This document shows positions 1 to 8,660 of a stretch of DNA of 64,000 bases, piece by piece (within the stretch, counting starts at the first letter, position 1; every line of letters starts with the position of its first letter). The notes beneath the pieces are model-generated. The model saw only the letters and a list, made by a program, of their open reading frames with translations, was not told where the DNA came from and did no database searches. Source of the DNA: Flavobacterium ovatum (GTDB lineage Bacteria; Bacteroidota; Bacteroidia; Flavobacteriales; Flavobacteriaceae); contig NZ_CP160035.1 of assembly GCF_040703125.1 (NCBI RefSeq), forward strand, positions 186,001 through 250,000, written 5' to 3'. The position numbers and the translations under genes were made by a program.

Positions 1-1868
1 TTTTCTTTAATTAAAATTTTTGTCATTTCATCATTCCAACTAAAAACCAAGCTATCTTTTACAAATTCTGCTTGTCCAATTTCAACCCAAGGCTTATCAA
101 TTTGTTTTTTTAGAAAATCTTTTTCCCAATTAGAAGGTGTTTCAATCTCCTTAATATATAAAATTATAGACTCATTAGTTAAACAGAATCCCTTTTTAAA
201 ATATTTTATATAAGCCAAAATCCCTTTCTCTATTTTAGCTTTTTCTATTTTAGCTGTCACAACATTAAAAGATAAATTCCTCCAAATTATCCCACTAGTA
301 TAGCCAAATGGCATACCATCATTATTTATTAAAGGTAAAGTAATGATATTTCCGTTTTTACTTAAGTATGAAATCTTAATCTCATGATTATAATTTACAA
401 AATGGTTGTCTAAAAAAACATCATGCGCAGTTAAACCTATATATCTTTTTAAAAACCCTTTAGAAAAATTATAAGGAACTACCATTATCTTATTAGCATA
501 GTTAACTTTTGGAAAATTATTCTGAACAAAGGAGGTCTGCCAAATAAAAAGTACTTGTCCAAAAAATAAAAACACCAAAATCACTTTCCAAAAAAACTGT
601 GTAATGCTTAATTTATTCAAGCCTTTTATTAATAAGTCATCGGTTTCTCCTACTGGTTTGTGGTAAACAGGTATAGCACAATTTTCGACCGTGCAACGCT
701 CTGTCAATCGATTTCCGGCTATAAACCGATATGCCTTTTGACCAAGTATTGAAATAACTGGAAGTGAAATAAACAAACCAATTGGGTAGCTGTATTTCAT
801 TTTTTTTAGCAATTGTACATAAGCCCAAAAACCAACAGAAACTTTACCTGAATTGGTTACGCCGTGAATGTTGATTAATAAATCTTCTTCTGTATAACTT
901 TGCAAGGCAACATCGTTTTGATAATTCCCTTGCACCGTTATGCAATTGATGGTTGCAAGTACATCAAAGTGTTTTATAATAACAACTACCTTATTGCACA
1001 ACGGACATTCTGCGTCGTAATAAAAAGTATATGTTGGTTTCTTATTTTTAATTCTGTTGGCTATTTTAGACCAAAACCCAACTGGAACCATTAACATATA
1101 GGTAGCAATAACAGTCAATGCAAACCATGGAATTGGATATGCAATAAGAATACCGATATGAAAAAAAAGACCTAAGCATAAAAATGGAACTCGAAATCTT
1201 TTGAACCAAAAAAGAAAGATAAAAAGTGTTTCAAAAACTAAAACCAAGTATCCCAAAAAGAGCATTAACCATTGTTGGTTGAGTAGTATTGAGGTATCGT
1301 TCCAAGTAACCATAGGCAAACTTGATGGCAACCAGACCCCAAGACCATCCATCCACATTTTGCTGGAAAATTTATGAAAAACAGAGTCAAAATAAACCAG
1401 TCCTATCGCAGCAAAAACAGGCATGAAATAATTTATTTGCAATACTTTTCTATCTACTGTAAATCGCCTGCCTATACTGGTATATTTAAGTTTTTGAAAC
1501 AAACTATCAAACGAAAAAACTCTTGCAATAGGGATAAACATCAATAAGAAATTTAAACCTACATAGATATAAAAAACATGGTATTCAAACTTACTCGCAG
1601 AGCTAAAAATGATTACCGAAAAGATATAATTTAGTATAGTTGCGAATCGTGTAAATAAACCCAAGAAGAGCAAAAACAAGGTAACAAACCAAAAGTAAAA
1701 AAGAAACGTCACATCTAACTCTCCTATGCTTACAAACGGATCTTTATCATAAATAATATTTTTAAAAGTAAACAGTTGCTTTATTTCTAAAAACAATACA
1801 ATACTATAAAACATCCTGAAAACAGAAAGCCCAATAGCATCAATTTTTAAATTAAAATAATTTTTCAT
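1..1868 (-). CDS. HTTM domain membrane protein fused to a DCC-type thiol oxidoreductase domain (partial, 3' end outside window)
   Basis: An open frame runs unbroken from an ATG at 1868 to the left edge (more than 620 codons), so the C-terminus is missing. The first 265 or so residues are rich in hydrophobic helices and resemble the HTTM (horizontally transferred transmembrane, vitamin K carboxylase-like) family. Around residues 283-292 there is a YYDAECPLCN motif, the D-x-x-C-x-x-C signature of the DCC (DUF393) thiol-disulfide oxidoreductase family. A further membrane segment and a C-terminal soluble part follow. I read the frame by hand through most of its length and saw no stop. It lies 6 bp after the wzt gene, so it may be co-transcribed with the ABC exporter. 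Its substrate is unknown; the domain calls are by motif only. Confidence 0.75.
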   Translation of the reverse strand, partial: MKNYFNLKIDAIGLSVFRMFYSIVLFLEIKQLFTFKNIIYDKDPFVSIGELDVTFLFYFWFVTLFLLFLGLFTRFATILNYIFSVIIFSSASKFEYHVFYIYVGLNFLLMFIPIARVFSFDSLFQKLKYTSIGRRFTVDRKVLQINYFMPVFAAIGLVYFDSVFHKFSSKMWMDGLGVWLPSSLPMVTWNDTSILLNQQWLMLFLGYLVLVFETLFIFLFWFKRFRVPFLCLGLFFHIGILIAYPIPWFALTVIATYMLMVPVGFWSKIANRIKNKKPTYTFYYDAECPLCNKVVVIIKHFDVLATINCITVQGNYQNDVALQSYTEEDLLINIHGVTNSGKVSVGFWAYVQLLKKMKYSYPIGLFISLPVISILGQKAYRFIAGNRLTERCTVENCAIPVYHKPVGETDDLLIKGLNKLSITQFFWKVILVFLFFGQVLFIWQTSFVQNNFPKVNYANKIMVVPYNFSKGFLKRYIGLTAHDVFLDNHFVNYNHEIKISYLSKNGNIITLPLINNDGMPFGYTSGIIWRNLSFNVVTAKIEKAKIEKGILAYIKYFKKGFCLTNESIILYIKEIETPSNWEKDFLKKQIDKPWVEIGQAEFVKDSLVFSWNDEMTKILIKE

Positions 1869-1874
1869 CCGCAG

Positions 1875-3143
1875 TTAATTCGCAATCCAATTTAATTGTG
1901 GCCTCACAAAACCGTTCACTTTACCCAAATACCCTGATTCTCTTTTTATATCTTTAACCTCAAAAGTCAATAATTCAGTATCTTGAAACAAACTATTCAT
2001 TGCATCGGAGTGAATATAAAAATGAATTTGATAGACATCATCGTTTAGAAAATTGGATGGAATCTGACACGTTAGTTCCGTAATCCTACCTACAGCACAA
2101 TCAAATTTATTTCCCGAACCAAAAAGCACATCCCCTTTTATTGTTCTCAAATCAAAACCTATAGAAATTTTTTCCTCTTTGGTTTGGTTAACGATTTTCA
2201 AACGAAAATCGATAGCAGAAGTCACGTCAATCACATCATCTCTATTTGACTTGGAGGCATTTTCAATTGCCGCATAAAGGATTTTTATTTTTTCATTTCC
2301 CCTTGCCTCCTCAATTTTATCAAAACTAATTTTACGTTCCGAAAAAGAACTACTTTGCAAATAGTCCGAAATTACTTTGGTTGGCAAGCCATTGCCCACG
2401 ATACTTCCATTTTTCATGCTCACTACACGTGTACACAACGTTTCTACAGCCGCCATATTATGACTCACAAACAAAACCGTTCTTCCTTCCCCTTTTGAAA
2501 TATCCTGCATTTTTCCAATGGCTTTTTTCTGAAATTCGGCGTCACCAACGGCTAATACTTCATCAATAATCAAGATTTCAGGTTCTAAAAAAGCGGCTAC
2601 AGCAAAAGCCAAACGCACGGTCATTCCGCTACTATAGCGTTTTACGGGAGTATCTATGTATCGTTCACAACCCGAGAAATCTATTATTTCATCAATCTTA
2701 GAAGTGATTTCTTTTTTGGTCATACCCAGAATAGCGCCATTAAGGTAGATGTTCTCTCTTCCTGTCATTTCCCCATTAAACCCTGTACCCACTTCTAATA
2801 AAGAGGCTACACGTCCGCCAAATTTGATACTCCCAGTAGTAGGTGCAGTTACCCGAGATAAAATTTTTAACAAAGTAGACTTACCTGCTCCATTTTTACC
2901 AATGATTCCCAGTACTTCGCCACGCGCTACCTCAAAATTAATATCTTGTAATGCCCATACGTAATCACTTTCTGCTTTGGTGCTTCTATCGTTTACATCG
3001 CCTATTTTTAAATAAGGGTCTTTCTTTCCCCGTATTTGATGCCACCAACGATTGATATCGTGGCTTAATGTTCCCGTACCAACAGTACCTAAGCGGTATT
3101 GCTTGGAAATATTTTCAGCTTTTAAGATTATGTCTTTACTCAT
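1875..3143 (-). CDS. wzt: Polysaccharide ABC exporter, ATP-binding subunit (Wzt-like)
   Basis: This 422-residue protein is the ATPase of an ABC-2 type exporter for O-antigen, capsule or teichoic-acid-like chains. The Walker A motif GKNGAGKST is at about residues 82-90, the signature YSSGM at about 170-174, and the Walker B ILIIDE with a following D-loop at about 190-201. The first 60 residues form the extended leader typical of Wzt/TagH. Residues from about 275 to the end match in position the C-terminal beta-sandwich of Wzt proteins, which binds the chain terminus and sets specificity. The permease gene lies 81 bp upstream. No chain-terminating methyltransferase or kinase is visible beside it. 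Family assignment is firm; the exported polymer is not known. Confidence 0.93.
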   Translation of the reverse strand: MSKDIILKAENISKQYRLGTVGTGTLSHDINRWWHQIRGKKDPYLKIGDVNDRSTKAESDYVWALQDINFEVARGEVLGIIGKNGAGKSTLLKILSRVTAPTTGSIKFGGRVASLLEVGTGFNGEMTGRENIYLNGAILGMTKKEITSKIDEIIDFSGCERYIDTPVKRYSSGMTVRLAFAVAAFLEPEILIIDEVLAVGDAEFQKKAIGKMQDISKGEGRTVLFVSHNMAAVETLCTRVVSMKNGSIVGNGLPTKVISDYLQSSSFSERKISFDKIEEARGNEKIKILYAAIENASKSNRDDVIDVTSAIDFRLKIVNQTKEEKISIGFDLRTIKGDVLFGSGNKFDCAVGRITELTCQIPSNFLNDDVYQIHFYIHSDAMNSLFQDTELLTFEVKDIKRESGYLGKVNGFVRPQLNWIAN

Positions 3144-3224
3144 TTTATTATAAGGAAAAGTTTAAACGATTAATCGTTTAAACTGTTAAACATTTTTATG
3201 AATCTATCTACAAATTTTCATTTA

Positions 3225-4094
3225 TTACACCGTATCAATAAAACTCTTCTCGGTTTTATTAAAAATCAATAGCCCAACAAAAAACAGAACTATGGTCACT
3301 ACAACAGTATAGCTTAATCCCAATATAGAAACCTGACCGACGTTCAACAAAAGATAACGAGACGTTTCGATAATATAGGCTAAAGGATTATATTCTACTA
3401 GCCAAGCATACTGAGGCATTTTCTCCTTAATCAACGCCATAGGATACACTACTGCTGAGAGGTACATCAACAATTGCACTCCAAAACTGATTAAATAATT
3501 CAAATCACGGTACTTAGTTACTAAAGAAGAGATAAACATTCCTAATCCCAATCCTAAAACGCCCATTAATACCACCAAAAGTGGAAATAACAACACTAAA
3601 GAATTCAAACTCACTGCAGCCCCATTCCAATAGAAATAGGTGTAAAATGCCAAAAAAATGGAAAACTGAATTCCAAATTTGATCAAATTAGAAATAACAA
3701 CTGAAAGTGGAGAAATGATCCTAGGGAAATATACTTTTCCAAAAATACCTGCATTGGCCGCAAAGGTGTTCGAGGTACCGTTAAGACAGGCCGTAAAATA
3801 ATTCCAAATGGTAATCCCAGCCAAATTGAACAAAAAAGGAGGTACGGTTCCTGTTTCAATTCCTGCTACGTTGTTGAATATAATTGTAAATGTTATAGAA
3901 GTAAACAAAGGCTGAATTAAATACCAAAGTGGACCTAAAATCGTTTGTTTATAAACTGTAACCACATCACGGCGCACAAAAAGCATCAATAAATCACGAT
4001 ACTGCCATACTTCATTAAGATTGAGCGAGAAGAAATTATTTTTTGGTTTGATTTCGAACAACCAAGGGGTGGTATTGTTTTCTTTATGATTCAT
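3225..4094 (-). CDS. wzm: Polysaccharide ABC exporter, permease subunit (Wzm-like)
   Basis: This 289-residue ABC-2 type permease has an N-terminal amphipathic stretch with the family pattern of a W-Q-Y-R-D-L-L segment followed by R-R-D, then about six membrane helices. It would sit in the inner membrane and, with the ATPase downstream at 1875-3143, move lipid-linked glycans to the periplasm. It is the first gene of the leftmost minus-strand unit and is divergent from the phosphatase gene at 4264. A TATATTTG box on the minus strand at 4169-4176 is a candidate promoter. The assignment rests on the family pattern and on the pairing with wzt. Confidence 0.92.
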   Translation of the reverse strand: MNHKENNTTPWLFEIKPKNNFFSLNLNEVWQYRDLLMLFVRRDVVTVYKQTILGPLWYLIQPLFTSITFTIIFNNVAGIETGTVPPFLFNLAGITIWNYFTACLNGTSNTFAANAGIFGKVYFPRIISPLSVVISNLIKFGIQFSIFLAFYTYFYWNGAAVSLNSLVLLFPLLVVLMGVLGLGLGMFISSLVTKYRDLNYLISFGVQLLMYLSAVVYPMALIKEKMPQYAWLVEYNPLAYIIETSRYLLLNVGQVSILGLSYTVVVTIVLFFVGLLIFNKTEKSFIDTV

Positions 4095-4168
4095 TAAATT
4101 TTAAATTTTTTCAAATCCTTTTTAGATGAATAAACTTCAACTAAAATACTAGTAATTTTACTTTCCAA

Positions 4169-4176
4169 CAAATATA
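4169..4176 (-). promoter_or_regulatory. Candidate -7 box upstream of wzm-wzt
   Basis: The minus-strand octamer TATATTTG fits the Bacteroidota -7 consensus TAnnTTTG and lies about 75 bp before the wzm start. No well-placed TTG -33 element is seen, so this is tentative. Confidence 0.4.
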
Positions 4177-4231
4177 ATTATTTAGCGCTAGTTATAAATG
4201 AATTCAATCATTAGAATTCCTAAAATTTCGT

Positions 4232-4239
4232 TTACTTTG
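4232..4239 (+). promoter_or_regulatory. Weak candidate -7 box for the PHP phosphatase gene
   Basis: TTACTTTG followed by C differs from the TAnnTTTG consensus at one base and lies 25 bp before the GTG start at 4264. It would give a very short leader. I list it because this gene needs its own promoter, being divergent from all its neighbours. Confidence 0.3.
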
Positions 4240-4263
4240 CAATCTAATTAAATATACAAATAC

Positions 4264-5007
4264 GTGCTCTTCTTTTCGAAAAAAAAAACAGTATTAAAGG
4301 ATTTAATTCCTGATAACCACATCGATATTCACTCTCATCTTTTGCCCGGTATTGATGATGGTGCCCAAAATTTTGAGGAAACTTTATCTATGACCAGGGC
4401 ATTGCAGAGTTTTGGTGTTACTCAATTCATCACCACTCCCCATATCATTCAACATGTTTGGGATAACACACATGAACAAATTCAAGCAAAAAGAGATACT
4501 ACGGTACTGGAGTTAGCCAAAAATGATATCCAAATCCCTTTCAAAGCTGCTGCGGAATATTTAATGGACGATCAATTTGTCAAACTTTTTGAGTCTCATG
4601 ATTTACTTACCCTCAAAGACAATTATGTATTAGTAGAGATGTCCTACATCAATGCTCCTGTTCAATTGTATTCGATTCTATTTGATTTGCAAATCGCAGG
4701 CTATATTCCTGTATTGGCACACCCAGAACGTTATTTGTTTTACCATAATAACCCAGATGAATTCAAGAAACTTAAGAAAGCAGGCTGTAAACTCCAACTT
4801 AATCTTTTGGCTGTAACGGGCTATTACGGAAAAGAAGTGACTGCCATTGCAGAGGATTTGCTCAAAAAAGGGTTGTATGATTTTGTAGGCTCAGATACAC
4901 ATCACAAAAACCACATAGCCGCATTTGATGTAAGAATTAAAATTAAAGATGATGCCCCTTTGAAAGAAATCATCGCCAACAATCAATTTTTCAAAGTGGA
5001 TTTATAG
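4264..5007 (+). CDS. PHP-type tyrosine-protein phosphatase (CpsB/YwqE-like)
   Basis: This 247-residue enzyme is predicted to remove phosphate from the tyrosine-rich tail of the capsule kinase, which controls chain export and length. Metal-binding residues of the PHP domain are visible: H-x-D-x-H-x-H at residues 19-25, a TPH motif near residue 58, an HPER motif in the middle and a GSDTHH motif near the end. The start codon used is GTG; no in-frame ATG offers a better fit, because conserved sequence begins at about residue 17. It is the only plus-strand gene accepted in the window and converges on the wzc gene at 5397-7778, its likely substrate. The family is clear; the substrate is inferred from context. 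Confidence 0.9.
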   Translation: MLFFSKKKTVLKDLIPDNHIDIHSHLLPGIDDGAQNFEETLSMTRALQSFGVTQFITTPHIIQHVWDNTHEQIQAKRDTTVLELAKNDIQIPFKAAAEYLMDDQFVKLFESHDLLTLKDNYVLVEMSYINAPVQLYSILFDLQIAGYIPVLAHPERYLFYHNNPDEFKKLKKAGCKLQLNLLAVTGYYGKEVTAIAEDLLKKGLYDFVGSDTHHKNHIAAFDVRIKIKDDAPLKEIIANNQFFKVDL

Positions 5008-5396
5008 CTATTCAAAATCAGTGTCTAAAAGAGAATAACTTAAGAGGTTTAAAACGAAATTTATACCCTTAACATTTAATAGTTCAATTGTCAATTCGAG
5101 GAGTAATTTTTATTCTAAAAAAAGCAATATAAAATGACGTTATTTGAATGTTAGCACTTCTAATTCCCCTCTTGAAATCGGAGATTCAACGATTCCAAAA
5201 ACAAATATCAACTAGAGTTATAGGGGCTAGGGGTGTGTGTTTTTTTTTAGTATATGTAAATCAGGCACTTAAGCTAAAACGTCATAGGTAGCGCAGTTGA
5301 GAACCACTATTATATCTTGACTGCACTCGATCTGATAAAAATAAGACCGTAATATATTGTACTAATTTTTGGTATTATTCCTAGGCAAAAACTCTT
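5008..5396. other. 389-bp intergenic region between convergent genes
   Basis: No gene is supported here. The stretch carries one split copy of a dispersed repeat (5164-5250). It also has an 18-base string around 5337-5354 that recurs near 15169-15186 inside the WecA-like gene. No clear hairpin terminator is seen for either convergent gene. Confidence 0.6.
5164..5250 (+). repeat. Dispersed intergenic repeat, split copy
   Basis: The left part reads as an AATTCCCCTCTTGA block and the right part as GGGGCTAGGGGTGTGTG followed by a T run. About 50 bp separate the two halves. The same two blocks occur joined on the opposite strand at 34880-34918. This suggests one repeat family, with an insertion or divergence in this copy. 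Confidence 0.6.
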
Positions 5397-7778
5397 TTAT
5401 TTATTATTTAATTTTTTGTACCAAGGTTGGTTTTGTTGGAGATTAACACCGTACCCATAACTATAGCCATATCCTTTAGTAGAATCAGTATCATTCAGCA
5501 ATATACACATATTAGGTAATTTATTTTCTTTGTACAAGGTATTGGGTATATTCAACATCCTTTTTTCTAAGACATTTGCACGTACTACATACACAAAACA
5601 ATCCGCATGTTTGGCAATTAATAGGGTATCAGCGACTAAGCTTACTGGAGCCGTATCCACTATGACATAATCAAATTGCTCTCTAACGGTTTCAAAAATA
5701 GTATCTACTTTTTTACTCATCAATAATTCAGCTGGATTTGGAGGTATTATTCCAGCAGGAAGCACGTAGAAATGATCATATCCTTCTTGTTTTACTATAA
5801 GGCTGTTTAGATTGTCTTCTTTATTACTCAAATAATTAGTCACTCCTCGTTCTGGCAATTGCATATACTCATCTAACCTAGGATTACGGATGTCCATACC
5901 AATCAACAACACTTTTTTACCTGAAAGTGCAAAAGTAGCGGCTAAATTCACCGATACAAATGTCTTTCCTTCTTTAGGGAAAGTGGAGGTTAAAAATATT
6001 GTTTTAGCCTTTTCATCACTAGCCTTGCTAATCATGAATTCTAAATTAGTTCTAATAATACGAATAGCTTCAGCAGAACTAGATCTACTTTCGGTATTCA
6101 TAATCTCATGATACGACTCAGAAGTAGGCAGATCACCAATAAAAGGAATTAATGTTTTCCCTTCAATATCCATTCGTGTTTTTACCTTAGTGTCTAATAA
6201 ATCTATCAGATACAAGATACTAAACGGAATTAAAAGCCCTAGCAATAAAGCCGCGAGCAGAATTATAGAACGTTTAGGAGACACCGGTAGTTTTTGAGCT
6301 TTAGCAGCATCCACGACCCTTGCATTAGGTTCTGTAGCTGATAAGGCAATCGCTGTTTCTTCTCTTTTTTGTAATAAATACAGATATAATTCTTCCTTTA
6401 CTTTTTGCTGTCTAGCAATAGCTCTGAATTGTCTTTCTTGAGAAGGAATTTTGCGAATTCTACTGTCAATGATTCCCTCTTGACTGTTTAAATTCTGCTT
6501 TTGAATTGTCAAGGTAGATCTCAAACGCTCCAAACTCGAAACTACATTTGCTCGAAGCGAAGCCAACTGTTGATCCAATTTGATTACAGAAGGATTTTCT
6601 AAAGTGGCTGATTTCAATAAGCGATTGCGCTCTAAAACCAACTTATTATAATTTTCTACTAAACTTCCTGAACCTTGATTTTCAGTAATCAAATTAGAAG
6701 GCAATAAATCAGAATTAGTAGCTTTCTTAACAAAATCTAACATGGAGTTGGTGACATTCAATTGAATCTCAGCCTCTATCCCTTTTTTATCATATTCACT
6801 TGAACCTTCAATAAAAAGTTTCGCTTCTGACTCAATGTCTGTTAGCCTATTAGACTTTTTAAAACTTTCCCCATCTTGTTCAACACCATCCAATTCTTCA
6901 GCGATTAAAGCCAAACGAGTTGCAATAAATTTAGAGGTATTACCCGATATTTGATTTTTATCTTCAACGGCATTACTATTGTACAATTCAACTAAGACAT
7001 CCAGGAACTCCTCTGATTTATCAACTACGCCATCCATCACGGTCAGCTTCAGGACGCTACTTTTTTTACTCAAAGGCGCTACTGATAGTCTTTTGCCAAA
7101 ACTATCTGCTACATCTTCAACAGTGCTTAAATTAATGGTTATTTCTGATTCTCCATCCCAGGTTTTAGGATCATTAAAATACTTCTCCGCTTTCGTAATT
7201 ACTAAATCCCCAACGGTTGTCTTGATTGTCTCTCCAAACTGGTATTCACTTTTGGTATTCCGTATTATCAAATCACGATCTTCAACTTCCTTTTCAGTCA
7301 AGCTAAAACTATTTGTACCCGTTTTTAAAAGTACTAATTGACTTTCGGATGTGTGAAAAAATTCATTTCTATTTAAAAAGCTTACAATAACAGGTGTCTT
7401 TTTATAAACCTCACGACTTACAATTCTCTTTTTAACATACTGACTTATATTCAAATCCAACTTTCTGACAACACTTTCAATTAGCGTTCTTGAATGCAGA
7501 ATTTCAATTTCATTATCAATATCGTTATTAACACCTCCTAATCCTAGATCAGAAAAAGCGGAGAGCTGAGACATAACACCACCGTTATCATCATCTTTAA
7601 CTAAAATAGTAGTACTAGATTGATATTGTGGAACAGCAAATTTTAAATAAACTACAGCTAAAGATAGGCACAGAAAAATACTTAGTAAAAACCATTTCCA
7701 ATGTGAGGCATATTGTTCAATGATCGCTCTTAATTGAAAATCATTTGCATTTTCCTCGTTTAATAGATTATTTTGCAT
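5397..7778 (-). CDS. wzc: Polysaccharide co-polymerase / BY-type tyrosine kinase (Wzc-like), copy 1
   Basis: This 793-residue inner-membrane protein has a Wzz-type chain-length domain between a membrane helix at about residues 28-50 and a second at about 505-528. A cytoplasmic BY-kinase domain follows. Walker A ends in EGKT at about 603-606, Walker A' LIGMDIRNPRL starts near 625, and Walker B VIVDTAP lies near 705-711. The C-terminal tail has a Gly-Tyr cluster (GYGYSYGYG), the usual autophosphorylation site. Long coiled-coil-like stretches occur at about 260-480. It lies 7 bp after the wza-like gene, with which it would form a trans-envelope export complex. The PHP phosphatase converges on it from the other side. 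Confidence 0.95.
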   Translation of the reverse strand: MQNNLLNEENANDFQLRAIIEQYASHWKWFLLSIFLCLSLAVVYLKFAVPQYQSSTTILVKDDDNGGVMSQLSAFSDLGLGGVNNDIDNEIEILHSRTLIESVVRKLDLNISQYVKKRIVSREVYKKTPVIVSFLNRNEFFHTSESQLVLLKTGTNSFSLTEKEVEDRDLIIRNTKSEYQFGETIKTTVGDLVITKAEKYFNDPKTWDGESEITINLSTVEDVADSFGKRLSVAPLSKKSSVLKLTVMDGVVDKSEEFLDVLVELYNSNAVEDKNQISGNTSKFIATRLALIAEELDGVEQDGESFKKSNRLTDIESEAKLFIEGSSEYDKKGIEAEIQLNVTNSMLDFVKKATNSDLLPSNLITENQGSGSLVENYNKLVLERNRLLKSATLENPSVIKLDQQLASLRANVVSSLERLRSTLTIQKQNLNSQEGIIDSRIRKIPSQERQFRAIARQQKVKEELYLYLLQKREETAIALSATEPNARVVDAAKAQKLPVSPKRSIILLAALLLGLLIPFSILYLIDLLDTKVKTRMDIEGKTLIPFIGDLPTSESYHEIMNTESRSSSAEAIRIIRTNLEFMISKASDEKAKTIFLTSTFPKEGKTFVSVNLAATFALSGKKVLLIGMDIRNPRLDEYMQLPERGVTNYLSNKEDNLNSLIVKQEGYDHFYVLPAGIIPPNPAELLMSKKVDTIFETVREQFDYVIVDTAPVSLVADTLLIAKHADCFVYVVRANVLEKRMLNIPNTLYKENKLPNMCILLNDTDSTKGYGYSYGYGVNLQQNQPWYKKLNNK

Positions 7779-7785
7779 GAATGGA

Positions 7786-8577
7786 TTATTTTGTAATAGA
7801 AATAATTAAAGTAACTAAGGTAAGTAATATAGAAGCCGCTGAAATAACGACACTTGTATCAGGTCCAATTTTAGAAGCATTCACTTTGGACTTATTAGGC
7901 TCCACATAAATTACATCATTTTGGCTTAAATAATAAAAAGGTGAATTCATAAAATCTGCTTTAGTAATATCTACCCTATTGAAGGTTTTCTGACCATCAA
8001 CTTCTCTAATTACTAAGATATTATCTCTTTTTCCGTATATGGTTAAATCTTTGGATAAACTCAAGGCTTCAATTAAAGTCAATCGCTCTGAATTGATGGT
8101 ATAAACTCCCGGAGAATTTACTTCACCCTGAAGTGAAACTTTGAAGTTTGTTATACGAAGATTAATAATTGGGTTTTTAATATAAGTAGCAATTTTTTGA
8201 CTTAACATCGCAACAACTTCGGTTCTTGTTTTTCCTCCAATTTTAAGCTTACCTAAAATCGGGAAATCTATTGTTCCCTTAGAATCAACTAAATACAATT
8301 GCGAAGATTCTCTAGCTGATGAATACTGATTCTCTGGAGCCACTACAAGAATCGCTTTTAAGTTAAAAGGCGCCGCAATTTCAGCATCTTCAGCCGAAAC
8401 TATAATCATTAACAAATCGTCAGGCTGAATCTTTATTTCGTATGAATTAGTCACTTCTGTTTTTGCTAAACTATCACTATTTTGATAGTAAACAACCTCT
8501 TGTTTAGAACCACAAGACATTAATAAACAGATAAAAAACAAAGGGAATTTATTTTTTATTAGATTAAAATATTTCAT
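7786..8577 (-). CDS. wza: Outer-membrane polysaccharide export lipoprotein (Wza-like), copy 1
   Basis: This 263-residue protein has a signal peptide ending in a lipobox (LLMSCGS, Cys at about residue 22), so it should be lipid-anchored. The body matches the Poly_export and SLBB arrangement: a PDDLLMIIVSAED segment, a PILGKLKIGGKTRTEV segment, then LQGEVNSPGVY. A hydrophobic C-terminal helix at about 243-262 is typical of the short Bacteroidota version. It lies 7 bp upstream of wzc copy 1 and 83 bp after the FlaA1-like gene. A near-consensus -7 box (TATATTCG, one mismatch) sits at 8607-8614 on the minus strand. Confidence 0.93.
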   Translation of the reverse strand: MKYFNLIKNKFPLFFICLLMSCGSKQEVVYYQNSDSLAKTEVTNSYEIKIQPDDLLMIIVSAEDAEIAAPFNLKAILVVAPENQYSSARESSQLYLVDSKGTIDFPILGKLKIGGKTRTEVVAMLSQKIATYIKNPIINLRITNFKVSLQGEVNSPGVYTINSERLTLIEALSLSKDLTIYGKRDNILVIREVDGQKTFNRVDITKADFMNSPFYYLSQNDVIYVEPNKSKVNASKIGPDTSVVISAASILLTLVTLIISITK

Positions 8578-8660
8578 TTAATTTATTTTTTTTTTACGAT
8601 TGCGAATATAGAAAAAAACAGTAAGAAAAGAAGTTTATAATCCCCTTTTATACACAAAGA

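Noticed and set aside
637..828. Short minus-strand frame of 63 codons
   Set aside because: It lies in another frame within the large HTTM-DCC coding sequence.
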